Shown here: in pieces, positions 1-7,900 of the stretch
How positions within the stretch are numbered: position 1 is the stretch's first letter
How the letters are laid out: every line of letters starts with the position of its first letter
Translations under genes and position numbers: made by a program
NCBI RefSeq assembly: GCF_004770995.1
Contig: NZ_RQHW01000028.1
Span: forward strand, 62,001-126,000
From: Leptospira idonii
Lineage (GTDB): Bacteria; Spirochaetota; Leptospiria; Leptospirales; Leptospiraceae
Direction of reading: 5' to 3'
DNA length: 64,000 nucleotides
Notes under the pieces: model-generated
The model's input: the letters and a program-made list of their open reading frames with translations, nothing else
Told to the model about the DNA's origin: nothing
Databases searched by the model: none

Positions 1-2
1 TC

Positions 3-872
3 ACTCCTCCTCGTTTCGATGCCTATCGAATGGTATCCTCCGAGATCAGAGCCATCTTTCACGAATACACCGATTTGGTGGAACCTCTGTCCCTGGATGA
101 AGCTTATTTGGATGTCACTGAAAACAAAAAAGGAATCCCGCATGCAAGTGTGATCGCCAGAGAAATCAGAGAAAAAGTATTTCGCAAAACAGGAGTTACT
201 TGTTCTGCGGGGGTTGCAGAAAATAAATTTTTGGCAAAAATGGCATCCGAAAAAAACAAGCCGAACGGGCTTTTTGTCATTCTTCCTGAGGAAGGTGCCG
301 CCTTTTTGGAAAATCTAAGTTTGGATAAGTTTCACGGAATCGGAAAAAAGACTTATGAAAAGATGTTGGCTTTGGGTTGGAAAACGGGAAGAGATCTAAA
401 ACAATCCAAGGAAGAAGAACTCACCAAACAATTCGGTAAAATGGGAAGGTATTACTTTCAAATGGTGAGAGGTCTTGATGAAAGACCTGTGGTTTCTTTT
501 AGAGATCCTAAATCCATCGGAGTAGAGACCACCTTCGAAAAAGACAGCATGGATTTGAATCATCTCACTTCCGTTTTAGAATCCATTGCGGAAGAGGTGG
601 AAGAAAGGCTTGGTCGCAAAAATAAAAAAGGAAAAACGATCACTCTTAAAATCAAATTCGCCGATTTCACTGCGAAGTCCAGAAGCGTTACAGTAGAAAA
701 ATTTTTATTCTTGGCTTCAGATTTATTGGAACAATCTTCGATTTTATTGACAGGTGTTTGGAAAGAGAACATCAACCCCGTCAAAAAAGTAAGACTCATA
801 GGCATCTCCGTTTCCAATCTGGATCTTTCCAAAAAAGAGGACGACAACCAATTGAGTTTATTTGCCGAATAG
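3..872 (+). CDS. dinB: DNA polymerase IV (Y-family translesion polymerase), 5' end outside the window
   Basis: This is the C-terminal ~290 residues of a Y-family polymerase, which copies damaged DNA. The frame is open from base 3, and conserved coding (PRFDAYR, then LSLDEAYLDVT) precedes the first in-frame ATG at 30, so the true start lies upstream of the window. Visible parts are the SLDEAYLDVT catalytic acidic motif of the palm, the CSAGVAENKFLAKMASEKNKP stretch (fingers/palm), the helix-hairpin-helix thumb (HGIGKKTYEKM) and the little-finger domain. The last residues (QLSLF) fit the beta-clamp-binding consensus QLxLF, as expected for DinB. The esterase gene follows after 9 bases and may be cotranscribed. 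The family call is secure; only the missing N-terminus is uncertain. Confidence 0.95.
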   Translation, partial: TPPRFDAYRMVSSEIRAIFHEYTDLVEPLSLDEAYLDVTENKKGIPHASVIAREIREKVFRKTGVTCSAGVAENKFLAKMASEKNKPNGLFVILPEEGAAFLENLSLDKFHGIGKKTYEKMLALGWKTGRDLKQSKEEELTKQFGKMGRYYFQMVRGLDERPVVSFRDPKSIGVETTFEKDSMDLNHLTSVLESIAEEVEERLGRKNKKGKTITLKIKFADFTAKSRSVTVEKFLFLASDLLEQSSILLTGVWKENINPVKKVRLIGISVSNLDLSKKEDDNQLSLFAE

Positions 873-881
873 GAATTATAT

Positions 882-1586
882 ATGTTAGATGACGCTGAAG
901 ATCAGTTAGAAACTTTAGGACCTCTGCAGGTTCTGCGTGTGAAGGGAGATCCCGATGCTCCTACCATCGTTCTTTTTCACGGATATGGAGCTAGTGCCTT
1001 CGATTTATTTCCCATCCACGACGTTTTAGTTACGGATCAAAAATTCAACTGGATCTTCCCGCACGGACATCTTCAAGTTCCGATTATGCCAGGTTATACG
1101 GGAAGGGCTTGGTTTCCCATCGACATGGTTGCCTTGCAGGAAGCGATTCGTAACAACGACTTCCGTAATTTCGCAAACAGGGATCCGGAAGGACTGGATG
1201 TAGCAAGGGAAGCATCTCTTCTTATGCTTCAGGCTTTGGGAGTCCCTTGGGACCAGTTGATTTTGGGAGGTTTCTCTCAAGGGGCTATGTTATCTACTGA
1301 CATTACTTTAAGAAATGAAAAGACTCCCAAAGGGCAAATCATACTTTCCGGTTCTTTGGTGAATGAAGCCTTATGGAGCACTCTCGCTCCCCAAAAATCC
1401 AATCTGCGTTTCTTCCAATCTCACGGAGAACAAGACCCTATTCTAGGTTATGCGAATGCCAAAAAATTGGAAAAGCTGCTTCGTGATTCGGGGTTGCTGG
1501 GGGAATTCATCGGATTCCCGGGCGGGCATGAGATCCCTCATATAGTGCTGCAGGGAATGAGCAGATATCTGAATAGTCTGTCATAA
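882..1586 (+). CDS. Alpha/beta hydrolase, carboxylesterase/phospholipase family
   Basis: A 234-residue cytoplasmic alpha/beta hydrolase without a signal peptide. The catalytic triad is readable: Ser132 in the nucleophile elbow GGFSQGA, Asp185 in HGEQDPI and His216 in GGHEIPH. The oxyanion region FHGYGAS (33-39) sits after the first core strand. Length and layout match the YpfH/acyl-protein thioesterase-like carboxylesterases, which hydrolyse short acyl esters or lysophospholipids; the substrate cannot be told from sequence. It begins 9 bases after dinB, so an operon is likely, although the functions are not obviously linked. A G:U-containing hairpin with a T-rich tail lies about 20 bases after the stop. 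Confidence 0.85.
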   Translation: MLDDAEDQLETLGPLQVLRVKGDPDAPTIVLFHGYGASAFDLFPIHDVLVTDQKFNWIFPHGHLQVPIMPGYTGRAWFPIDMVALQEAIRNNDFRNFANRDPEGLDVAREASLLMLQALGVPWDQLILGGFSQGAMLSTDITLRNEKTPKGQIILSGSLVNEALWSTLAPQKSNLRFFQSHGEQDPILGYANAKKLEKLLRDSGLLGEFIGFPGGHEIPHIVLQGMSRYLNSLS

Positions 1587-1608
1587 ATCTTTCCGAAAAC
1601 AAAAAGAT

Positions 1609-1640
1609 AGGCGGGTAAAATGCTTGCCTGTTTTATTTTT
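1609..1640 (+). terminator. Probable rho-independent terminator after dinB-esterase
   Basis: An imperfect stem (AGGCGGGT with GCTTGCCT, including G:U pairs) and a short A-rich loop are followed by a T-rich run (GTTTTATTTTT). It lies 23 bases after the esterase stop and before the next gene. The stem is weak, so confidence is moderate. Confidence 0.5.
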
Positions 1641-1668
1641 CGAATGTATGTTATGGGATTGAATTCTT

Positions 1669-2439
1669 ATGAAACGATCCCTATTGATTTCCGTCTTTTT
1701 TTCTTTCGTGACCGGAAGCGTTTTGGCGCAAGGGTTCGACCATTCTCATAAGACCTGGGACAGTTTGTCCCATAAATATGTTGTGAACGGGCTTGTTTCC
1801 TACAAGGGGATTGCTTCTTCCGACCAATCGGTTCTTAAATCGTATTTAGATTCTCTCTCCCAAGTTTCCGAAACAGAATACTCTAAATTTACAAAAGAAG
1901 AAAAATTAGCCTTTTTGATCAATGCCTACAATGCGTTCACTGTGCAGTTGATTTTGGATCATTATCCTTTGAAGAGCATTACCGATATAGGTGGTCCTTT
2001 TTCCAAATTGAACCTTCTTCGGGGTCATCCTTGGAAAAAAGAATTCTTCAGCTTACTGGGAAAAACGAGAACATTGGACTGGATCGAACACGAAAAATTA
2101 AGGAAAGATTTTTCAGAACCTAGAATTCATTTTGCGATTGTATGTGCATCTATAGGTTGTCCTACTTTGATTTCGGGAGCATACATTCCTTCTAAATTGG
2201 AGCAACAATTACAATCCGCAAAACTGGGTTTTTTAAAAAACCCTTCTAAAAATTCCTATGACAAAGAGAAAAATCTTTTGAGGTTAAGTCCCATCTTCCA
2301 GTGGTTCCAAGAAGATTTCACGAAAAAAACCACATTGATTGAATTTATCCAGGAAGGGTTTTCTGAAAAAGTCCGCCCGGATGCCCTCATCGAATACAGC
2401 GATTACAGTTGGAAACTGAACGAACTAAAAACGAATTAA
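1669..2439 (+). CDS. Exported DUF547 domain protein
   Basis: A 256-residue protein with an N-terminal signal peptide (MKRS, a hydrophobic stretch, then VLAQG with cleavage probably after Ala). The mature part carries the DUF547 signature: FLINAYNAFTVQLILDHYP near residues 80-100, then DWIEHEKLRK, and HFAIVCASIGCPTL with two cysteines. DUF547 proteins occur in many bacteria and plants. The domain has a cysteine and histidine arrangement suggestive of an enzyme, but no function is established to my knowledge. A terminator-like hairpin separates it from the upstream gene, so it is probably expressed alone. It converges on the osmC-like gene with only 6 bases between the stops. Confidence 0.8.
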   Translation: MKRSLLISVFFSFVTGSVLAQGFDHSHKTWDSLSHKYVVNGLVSYKGIASSDQSVLKSYLDSLSQVSETEYSKFTKEEKLAFLINAYNAFTVQLILDHYPLKSITDIGGPFSKLNLLRGHPWKKEFFSLLGKTRTLDWIEHEKLRKDFSEPRIHFAIVCASIGCPTLISGAYIPSKLEQQLQSAKLGFLKNPSKNSYDKEKNLLRLSPIFQWFQEDFTKKTTLIEFIQEGFSEKVRPDALIEYSDYSWKLNELKTN

Positions 2440-2445
2440 CAAAAA

Positions 2446-2862
2446 CTAGGCGATTAACTCGAACTCGTAAGTGATGGTCGCTGTTTTTTCCAGGGTTTTG
2501 GCAACGGAACAATATTTTTCCAAGCTTAAATCGATCGCTCTTTTTACCTGATCCTTCTCAAAACCTCCCTTCACTTTGAACTTCAGATGGATGTTTTTAA
2601 ATAGAGAAACCTGATCCACCTTTTCTCTTTCCGCATCGACTTCCACGGAATAGTCCAAAATTTCGATTTTTTGTTTCTGAAGGATCATAATCACATCGAT
2701 GCTGCTGCATCCTGCAAGACCCATAATCAAAAGTTCCATAGGTCTAGGTCCAGAATTAGCTCCACCTATCTCCGGTGAGGCGTCGATAATGATTTTATTT
2801 CCGGATTCGTTTTCCGTTTCCAATACGAAAGGAGGAGTGACTCGTTTGAGTTTGATCTTCAT
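2446..2862 (-). CDS. OsmC family peroxide-detoxifying protein
   Basis: A 138-residue OsmC/Ohr-fold protein. The two redox cysteines of the family are present: Cys52 in GLAGCSSIDV on the first long helix and Cys118 in LEKYCSVAK. OsmC-type proteins are thiol-dependent peroxidases acting on organic hydroperoxides. The sequence resembles the YhfA/OsmC branch rather than Ohr. It lies downstream of the peroxiredoxin gene on the same strand, but a strong terminator-like palindrome separates them, so they need not be cotranscribed. The pair suggests a local peroxide-defence theme. The start ATG begins MKIKLKRV, with no better upstream alternative seen. Confidence 0.85.
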   Translation of the reverse strand: MKIKLKRVTPPFVLETENESGNKIIIDASPEIGGANSGPRPMELLIMGLAGCSSIDVIMILQKQKIEILDYSVEVDAEREKVDQVSLFKNIHLKFKVKGGFEKDQVKRAIDLSLEKYCSVAKTLEKTATITYEFELIA

Positions 2863-2885
2863 TCAGGCCTGCACTTAAAATTTAG

Positions 2886-2922
2886 GGGAATAAAAAAAGG
2901 AAAGGCGGGAAATTTCCCGCCC
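2886..2922 (-). terminator. Rho-independent terminator of the peroxiredoxin gene
   Basis: A perfect 18-base palindrome (arms GGCGGGAAA/TTTCCCGCC, 2904-2921) lies just after the peroxiredoxin stop. Reading along the minus strand it is followed by a T-rich tract (TTTCCTTTTTTTATT). This is the expected architecture for intrinsic termination. Confidence 0.75.
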
Positions 2923-2938
2923 GATTCACAGAATCAAA

Positions 2939-3574
2939 TTACTTATTCGGTTGTGGAGTGTAACGCAAATAAGGTTTAATTGTGCGGAAACCTTTTGGAA
3001 ATTTTTTCTTTGCATCTTCATCGGAAACGGAAGGAACGATGATTGTATCTTCTCCGTCTTTCCAGTTTGCAGGAGTTGCCACGCTGAAATTGGAAGTAAG
3101 TTGGAGAGAATCGATCACTCTAAGAAGTTCGTCGAAGTTTCTTCCTGTAGAAGCAGGGTAAGTAAGAGTTAATTTTACTTTTTTATCCGGACCGATCACG
3201 AAAACGGAACGAACTGTAGTTGTTTCGCTTGCGTTCGGGTGGATCATATCATAGAGATTGGAAACTTTTTTATCAGCATCCGCAATGATAGGATAGTTGA
3301 CAGTTGTGTTTTGTGTTTCGTTGATATCGGAGATCCAACCTTTATGGGAATCGACCGGATCAACAGAAAGTGCGATCACTTTCACATTTCTTTTTTCGAA
3401 TTCCGGCTTAATTTTGGATACATAACCAAGTTCAGTTGTGCAAACCGGAGTATAATCTTTAGGGTGAGAGAAAAGGATTCCCCATCCGTTGCCTAGGTAT
3501 TGATGGAAGTCGATTTTGCCTTCTGAGGTTTCGGCTTGAAAATTGGGCGCTTCATCGCCAAGTCGTAGTGCCAT
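2939..3574 (-). CDS. 1-Cys peroxiredoxin (Prx6 type)
   Basis: A 211-residue cytoplasmic peroxiredoxin that reduces hydrogen peroxide and organic peroxides. The peroxidatic cysteine is Cys45 in the motif YTPVCTTEL, preceded by the FSHPKD stretch typical of the Prx6 group. The C-terminal half has the Prx6 dimerisation region (VATPANWKDGED, then the KKFPKGFRTIKPYLRYTPQP tail), and no resolving cysteine is seen in the expected 2-Cys positions. The length matches the family. The AT-rich region upstream (3575-3700) probably holds the promoter, but no specific operator (for example a PerR box) could be assigned with confidence. Confidence 0.92.
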   Translation of the reverse strand: MALRLGDEAPNFQAETSEGKIDFHQYLGNGWGILFSHPKDYTPVCTTELGYVSKIKPEFEKRNVKVIALSVDPVDSHKGWISDINETQNTTVNYPIIADADKKVSNLYDMIHPNASETTTVRSVFVIGPDKKVKLTLTYPASTGRNFDELLRVIDSLQLTSNFSVATPANWKDGEDTIIVPSVSDEDAKKKFPKGFRTIKPYLRYTPQPNK

Positions 3575-3701
3575 GTTCTTTCTCCAATGGTTGATTAGGT
3601 CAATCTTTTAGAATCCCTATTATCATTTCAACAATTATTTCAATTTATTGGACAAGTAGTTTATCTTAACGAATATATGCCGAAGGAATTGTGCAAAATG
3701 G

Positions 3702-5945
3702 TCAATCTTTTCGCAGCCGCAGAGCATTGAGAACTACTGTCACAGAACTCAATGCCATGGCGGTTCCTGCCACCCAGGGAGCTAAAAATCCTGAGGCGGC
3801 GACCGGAATTCCTATGATATTGTAGGCAAAGGCCCAAAATAAATTTTCTCGAATGTTTCGAACTGTCGCCTTTCCAATGTGGATCGCTTCCGCCAAACGG
3901 AGAAGATCTCCTTTTACGAGTACAACTCCCGCAGTTTCCATAGCGATGTCCGTGCCGTTTCCCATCGCAAAACCGACGTCAGCTTGAGCTAATGCAGGAG
4001 CGTCGTTGATTCCGTCTCCCGCCATTCCTACTTTTTTACCTTCATTCTGCATCGATGTCAGTTTTTTGAATTTATCTTCGGGGAGTAGGCCGGATAAGAT
4101 TTCAGTGATTCCTAATTCTTTTCCTATTTTCTCTGCAGTTTTGCTTTTATCACCCGTGAGCAGAACCGTTTCCAAGTTCATGGATTTTAATTCATCAATC
4201 GCTTGTTTTGTGGTGGATTTTAGTCTGTCTTCTAAAGCAATCAGGATCCAAGATACGGTTTCCCCTTCCATTCTTCCCCAAACAACGGTTTTTGTTTCTT
4301 CCCATGTTTGGGAAAGCAGAGAGAGTTCTTCCGGTAGAATCGCTCCGCTTGATTTTAAAAATTCTGAATTTCCCAAGAGGATCAATTCCTCTCCTACATG
4401 AGCGCGGATTCCCCCTCCCGGTTCCGCTTGCAGATTCTTTAAAGGAAGAAGTGATAATTTTTGGGATTCAGCTTCTTTCACGATCGCTTTTGCCAAAGGA
4501 TGTTCCGAACCCGACTCTGCACTTGCCGCCTTTTGCAGGATTGTTTCCGCTTCTCCGCCTAACACTTTAATCTCGGTAACGAAAGGTTTTCCTTCCGTAA
4601 GAGTTCCGGTTTTGTCGAAGGCGATTGTATCCAAGGATGCGGTTAACTCTAAACTTGTGATATTTCTAAATAAAATTCCTTTGGCTGCCGCTTTTCCGGT
4701 ACCTACCAAAAGGGAAACGGGAGTGGCAAGTCCCAACGCACAAGGACAGGCAATCACTAAAATGGCGATTGCTTTTTCCAAAGAGGAGTTTGTGTTCCCT
4801 GGCTCTAAAATAAAATACCAAAGTAAAAAATCGAAAAAAGAAATGGCAACGACTGTAGGCACAAAAATAGAGGACACTTTGTCCGCAATTTTTTGAATCG
4901 GCGCTTTCGTGCTTTGCGCTTCCTCCACAGTGCGGATGATGGAGGATAATACCGTATCGGAACCTGTTTTTTCCGCCTGCATAATGAGGATTCCGTTTCC
5001 GTTGACGGTGCCTCCCAAAAGAGAACTTCCTTTTTGTTTGTCTACGGGGATACTTTCTCCGGTTAACATAGATTCATCGACAGAACTGAAACCTTCCGTT
5101 ACGATTCCGTCCGTAGGAATTTTTTCTCCCGGACGAACTCTGACGATTTCTCCCGGTTTCAGGTATTCACTGGGAACTTCAACCCAATCGTCTCCTCTTT
5201 TTACTGTTGCCAAATTGGGTTTCAATTGAAGAAGAGCTCTGATGGATTGGGAACTTTTTCCTTTTGCAATGGTTTCCAGCCATTTCCCACCTAAAAGAAA
5301 AGTAAGTAAAACCGCAGAGGTTTCGTAATAAAGAGGAGGGAAGTGCGTATGAGAGGAATGAATCACTGAACCGGAGGAAGTTTCCGTCCACCATCGGATG
5401 CTTACCGCCAAACTATAACCAAACGCAGCTGAGGTTCCTAAGGCCACAAGCACGTCCATGTTCGCGGCTCCATTTTTCAAAGCTCTGTAAGCGCCTTTGT
5501 AAAAAGGGAAACCGATTCCGAATTGGATCGGTGCCGCCAAAACGAATTGCCAAATAGGATGCATCAATAAATCGGGAAGAGGTAAAAAGGAAAGAAATTG
5601 GAAGTGAGAAACCATCGCATACAAAAGTGGAAACGAAAGTAGTGAAGAGATTAAAAATCGGATCTTTAAGTTTCTATTTTCCCGTTCGTGTTCCTTTGTT
5701 GTTTCTTCCGCATTGGAAGAAGTTTGTTCCGTAGCTTTGTATCCTAAGGATTCTACTCGATCCAGAAGTTGATTCATATCTACGGAAGGTTCGTATTCTA
5801 CATACGCAGTTTCCCTCGCAAAGTTCACTCTCGCTTCCTTCACACCTGGAACTTTATTTAATCCTCTTTCGATCCTCAGTGCACAATTGGCACAAGTCAT
5901 TCCGAATAAATTTAAGGTAGCTGTATCCGTATGTGAACTTTCCAT
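3702..5945 (-). CDS. copA: Copper-exporting P1B-type ATPase
   Basis: A 747-residue heavy-metal P-type ATPase that pumps Cu(I) across the inner membrane. In order: an N-terminal metal-binding domain with GMTCANC (Cys18, Cys21), a group of membrane helices, the actuator TGES motif, the transmembrane metal site CPC in [12 protein letters not shown], the phosphorylation site DKTGTLTEG, the nucleotide-binding HP motif in SEHPLA, and the hinge [14 protein letters not shown] followed by two final helices. CPC plus these neighbours argues for Cu(I). It is the last gene of a minus-strand operon with a CopZ-like protein (22 bases upstream) and a saccharopine-dehydrogenase-like gene, driven from the CueR-type promoter at 7276-7306. 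Confidence 0.95.
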   Translation of the reverse strand: MESSHTDTATLNLFGMTCANCALRIERGLNKVPGVKEARVNFARETAYVEYEPSVDMNQLLDRVESLGYKATEQTSSNAEETTKEHERENRNLKIRFLISSLLSFPLLYAMVSHFQFLSFLPLPDLLMHPIWQFVLAAPIQFGIGFPFYKGAYRALKNGAANMDVLVALGTSAAFGYSLAVSIRWWTETSSGSVIHSSHTHFPPLYYETSAVLLTFLLGGKWLETIAKGKSSQSIRALLQLKPNLATVKRGDDWVEVPSEYLKPGEIVRVRPGEKIPTDGIVTEGFSSVDESMLTGESIPVDKQKGSSLLGGTVNGNGILIMQAEKTGSDTVLSSIIRTVEEAQSTKAPIQKIADKVSSIFVPTVVAISFFDFLLWYFILEPGNTNSSLEKAIAILVIACPCALGLATPVSLLVGTGKAAAKGILFRNITSLELTASLDTIAFDKTGTLTEGKPFVTEIKVLGGEAETILQKAASAESGSEHPLAKAIVKEAESQKLSLLPLKNLQAEPGGGIRAHVGEELILLGNSEFLKSSGAILPEELSLLSQTWEETKTVVWGRMEGETVSWILIALEDRLKSTTKQAIDELKSMNLETVLLTGDKSKTAEKIGKELGITEILSGLLPEDKFKKLTSMQNEGKKVGMAGDGINDAPALAQADVGFAMGNGTDIAMETAGVVLVKGDLLRLAEAIHIGKATVRNIRENLFWAFAYNIIGIPVAASGFLAPWVAGTAMALSSVTVVLNALRLRKD

Positions 5946-5967
5946 AGAACCATTCCTAGTTTCTGAA

Positions 5968-6165
5968 CTATTTCTGTAATGAGTAACCTTCTTCCGAAAG
6001 AAGATCTCGGAATCGGTTCCATTTTTCCTCGTCTAACGGAACTTCCAGTTCCACAGATTGGGAGCTGAGATCTGCTTTGGCGGAGATCCCTTCGTTTGCG
6101 AAAATTTTTTGCACTGTGAGGACACAATGTCCGCAAGTCATCCCATCTAATTTGTATGAAGTCAT
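5968..6165 (-). CDS. copZ: CopZ-like copper chaperone (HMA domain)
   Basis: A 65-residue single heavy-metal-associated domain with the CxxC motif GMTCGHC (Cys11 and Cys14) and the expected beta-alpha-beta-beta-alpha-beta pattern. Such proteins bind Cu(I) in the cytoplasm and hand it to CopA. The position directly upstream of copA, and the CueR promoter at the head of the operon, support that job. The spacing is 12 bases from the upstream oxidoreductase stop and 22 bases to copA. The length is normal for CopZ. A zinc or general metal chaperone is possible by family but unlikely in this context. Confidence 0.88.
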   Translation of the reverse strand: MTSYKLDGMTCGHCVLTVQKIFANEGISAKADLSSQSVELEVPLDEEKWNRFRDLLSEEGYSLQK

Positions 6166-6177
6166 ATATACATCTCC

Positions 6178-7269
6178 TTAAGGAATCTTGATGAAATCGA
6201 AACGAATAGATGCATCGTTTGTGATTGTTTCGAAATCCAAAACCTCTTCCATATAAAAAATTCCAGTATCGTCTCTAAAGAACACTTCTTTTGCAGCCAA
6301 AGCAGTGATTTTTCCTGTCATTTCTCCTTCTTTGGTTCCTGCAACGATGGCTTCTTTTGTTTCGGTACCTTCTTCTTTTTGGACGTTGATCTTTACATGT
6401 AAGGCGTAGTCTTCCGAGCCTATATGAATGTTTTGGAATAGGAATACGAAAAGATTACGAATCCAATTGATTCTAAGAATCGAAAAAACTCCTAATTTCT
6501 TCAGCACTGCGATGGAATTTGTGATGAATCCAGAATCAAAACTCAATCTTGTGGAAACGGAATCCAAACGCAAAGTTTTAGGAAGTATATGTTGGTCGCA
6601 GAAATCAAATCTGTAAGCGGTTTTTGTTCCTAATTTTGCTCCGAAGTCCGCTTTTTTCGGGTCAGTGAAACTGGAAACCTTTTTGGGAATTCCTTTTTCT
6701 AATACGAAATAGTCTTTATTCAAATTATCTATCGTCCATTCGATGGCGGCTTTCCCGTGATTTTCACCTAATCCAAGTAAAACGGAAATATCTACGGAGT
6801 CGATTTTGCCGGTAGAGGGTCGTATTAAATGTTTTGTAAGTAAATTCGTAAGACCTGGGGCAAGCCCCACTCCTAATACGGCAATAGAACCTGGAGTTTT
6901 CTTTTCCGTTCTATATTTTTCGGCAAGAGAGATAAAGGAAGAAGAGGCGGAAATATCCAAATAACGGATTTGGTTTTCCATACAATAATTTAAAAAATCA
7001 GTATCGTTTTGGTCCAGGCAAACAACGACAAGGCGAGTGTCGGAAGGAATTTTGTTCCAATCCTGCTTATTTTTTATGTTTAGGGAGATTCTTTTTAAGT
7101 CGGGATAAAAACTTTCTTTTTTCTCAATACTTCCGGAGGATCTGCTGGCAATCATCAATTGGTTTTTGAATTCGGGATACAGTCTTTCAATGACAACTTT
7201 TCCTACCTGTCCATTCCCTCCCAAAATCAGTATTTTATCTTTTGCATACATATCGATCGGTACTTTCAT
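6178..7269 (-). CDS. Saccharopine-dehydrogenase-like NAD(P)-binding protein in the copper operon
   Basis: A 363-residue protein with an N-terminal Rossmann fold (KILILGGNGQVGKVV, glycines at about 17-23), followed by the GLAPGLTNLL stretch seen in saccharopine-dehydrogenase/homospermidine-synthase-like oxidoreductases. The substrate is unknown. It is the first gene of the operon with copZ and copA. A CueR-type promoter lies immediately upstream: its -10 (TAGAAT, 7276-7281) is only 6 bases from the ATG, so the transcript would be leaderless, or translation starts at the second Met (7251). Copper control of such an enzyme is unusual. It might repair a copper-sensitive metabolite or protein, but that is inference. 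Confidence 0.75.
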   Translation of the reverse strand: MKVPIDMYAKDKILILGGNGQVGKVVIERLYPEFKNQLMIASRSSGSIEKKESFYPDLKRISLNIKNKQDWNKIPSDTRLVVVCLDQNDTDFLNYCMENQIRYLDISASSSFISLAEKYRTEKKTPGSIAVLGVGLAPGLTNLLTKHLIRPSTGKIDSVDISVLLGLGENHGKAAIEWTIDNLNKDYFVLEKGIPKKVSSFTDPKKADFGAKLGTKTAYRFDFCDQHILPKTLRLDSVSTRLSFDSGFITNSIAVLKKLGVFSILRINWIRNLFVFLFQNIHIGSEDYALHVKINVQKEEGTETKEAIVAGTKEGEMTGKITALAAKEVFFRDDTGIFYMEEVLDFETITNDASIRFDFIKIP

Positions 7270-7275
7270 ACTTCT

Positions 7276-7306
7276 ATTCTAAACCTTCCAACGATTGGAA
7301 GGTCAA
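7276..7306 (-). promoter_or_regulatory. CueR-type copper-responsive promoter and operator
   Basis: On the minus strand a -35 (TTGACC) and -10 (TAGAAT) are separated by 19 bp, the long spacer characteristic of MerR-family activated promoters. A perfect dyad with 9-base arms (ACCTTCCAA / TTGGAAGGT, 7283-7303) lies over the spacer and matches the known CueR consensus (ACCTTCC...GGAAGGT). The cueR gene is divergent and 80 bases away. It should activate the oxidoreductase-copZ-copA operon when Cu(I) is in excess. Confidence 0.9.
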
Positions 7307-7352
7307 TACCCGATTCCGAAAAAAGCGAAAGAATAAAAAAAATATTTCCATA

Positions 7353-7373
7353 ACCTTCTCATCATGTTAAGGT
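7353..7373. promoter_or_regulatory. Possible second MerR-type dyad just before cueR
   Basis: ACCTT and AAGGT half-sites span 21 bp, the same overall length as the strong CueR dyad about 70 bp away, but the inner bases do not pair. The dyad lies directly before the likely cueR start at 7382, and its right arm overlaps the presumed Shine-Dalgarno AAGG. It could be an autoregulatory site or a coincidence. No convincing -10/-35 pair surrounds it. Confidence 0.3.
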
Positions 7374-7381
7374 TGAAAAAG

Positions 7382-7771
7382 ATGAATATCGGAGAAATCG
7401 CAAAAGTTTCAGGGATCAACGCCAGGCTGGTTCGACATTACGAATCCATAGGTTTGATTCCCAAAGCCTCCCGAAAGGATTCGGGTTACAGAGTTTATAC
7501 GGACACGGATGCAAACGTATTGAAATTCATCAAAAGCGCAAGAGGGTTGGGGTTTTCTTTGGGCGAAATCAAACAATTAATAAGCCTTTGGAGAAACAAA
7601 AACAGATCCAGTGAACAGGTGAAGTCTCTTGCAAAAAACCATCTGAAGAGGCTGGAATCCAAAATCCAGGAATTGGAAAGTATGGCATCCACTCTCAGGC
7701 ATTTGGCAAAATGCTGTCAGGGAGACAAACGACCGGAATGTCCCATTTTGGATGAATTAGAGAAAGGATAA
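7382..7771 (+). CDS. cueR: CueR-like MerR-family copper-sensing regulator
   Basis: A 129-residue MerR-family activator from the start at 7382 (MNIGEIAK). This start is preferred to an upstream in-frame ATG at 7364 because the winged-helix domain begins at once and AAGG lies 8 bases before it. The N-terminal HTH (INARLVRHYESIGLI) is followed by a long dimerisation helix. The metal loop carries Cys112 and Cys120 (CQGDKRPEC) and Ser77 is present, matching the numbering of the Cu(I) sensor CueR: two cysteines for metal, and Ser77 typical of monovalent-metal sensors. It is divergent from the copper operon and its perfect CueR operator. Confidence 0.93.
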   Translation: MNIGEIAKVSGINARLVRHYESIGLIPKASRKDSGYRVYTDTDANVLKFIKSARGLGFSLGEIKQLISLWRNKNRSSEQVKSLAKNHLKRLESKIQELESMASTLRHLAKCCQGDKRPECPILDELEKG

Positions 7772-7900
7772 TCTCCCTTTTTTAAATCGGAGCTCCCTCA
7801 TTTTTCCTTCGCAAAAACAAAAGAACGGGGAATTTTACTGAATTGCTTGTCTTTCCTTCTTTTGTTTGGGATAACGTAGTAACAAAGATTTCTCACACCT

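Noticed and set aside
3575..3701. PerR-type operator upstream of the peroxiredoxin gene
   Set aside because: The region is AT-rich with TTATCAT and AATTATT pieces, but no adequately symmetrical Per-box could be read.
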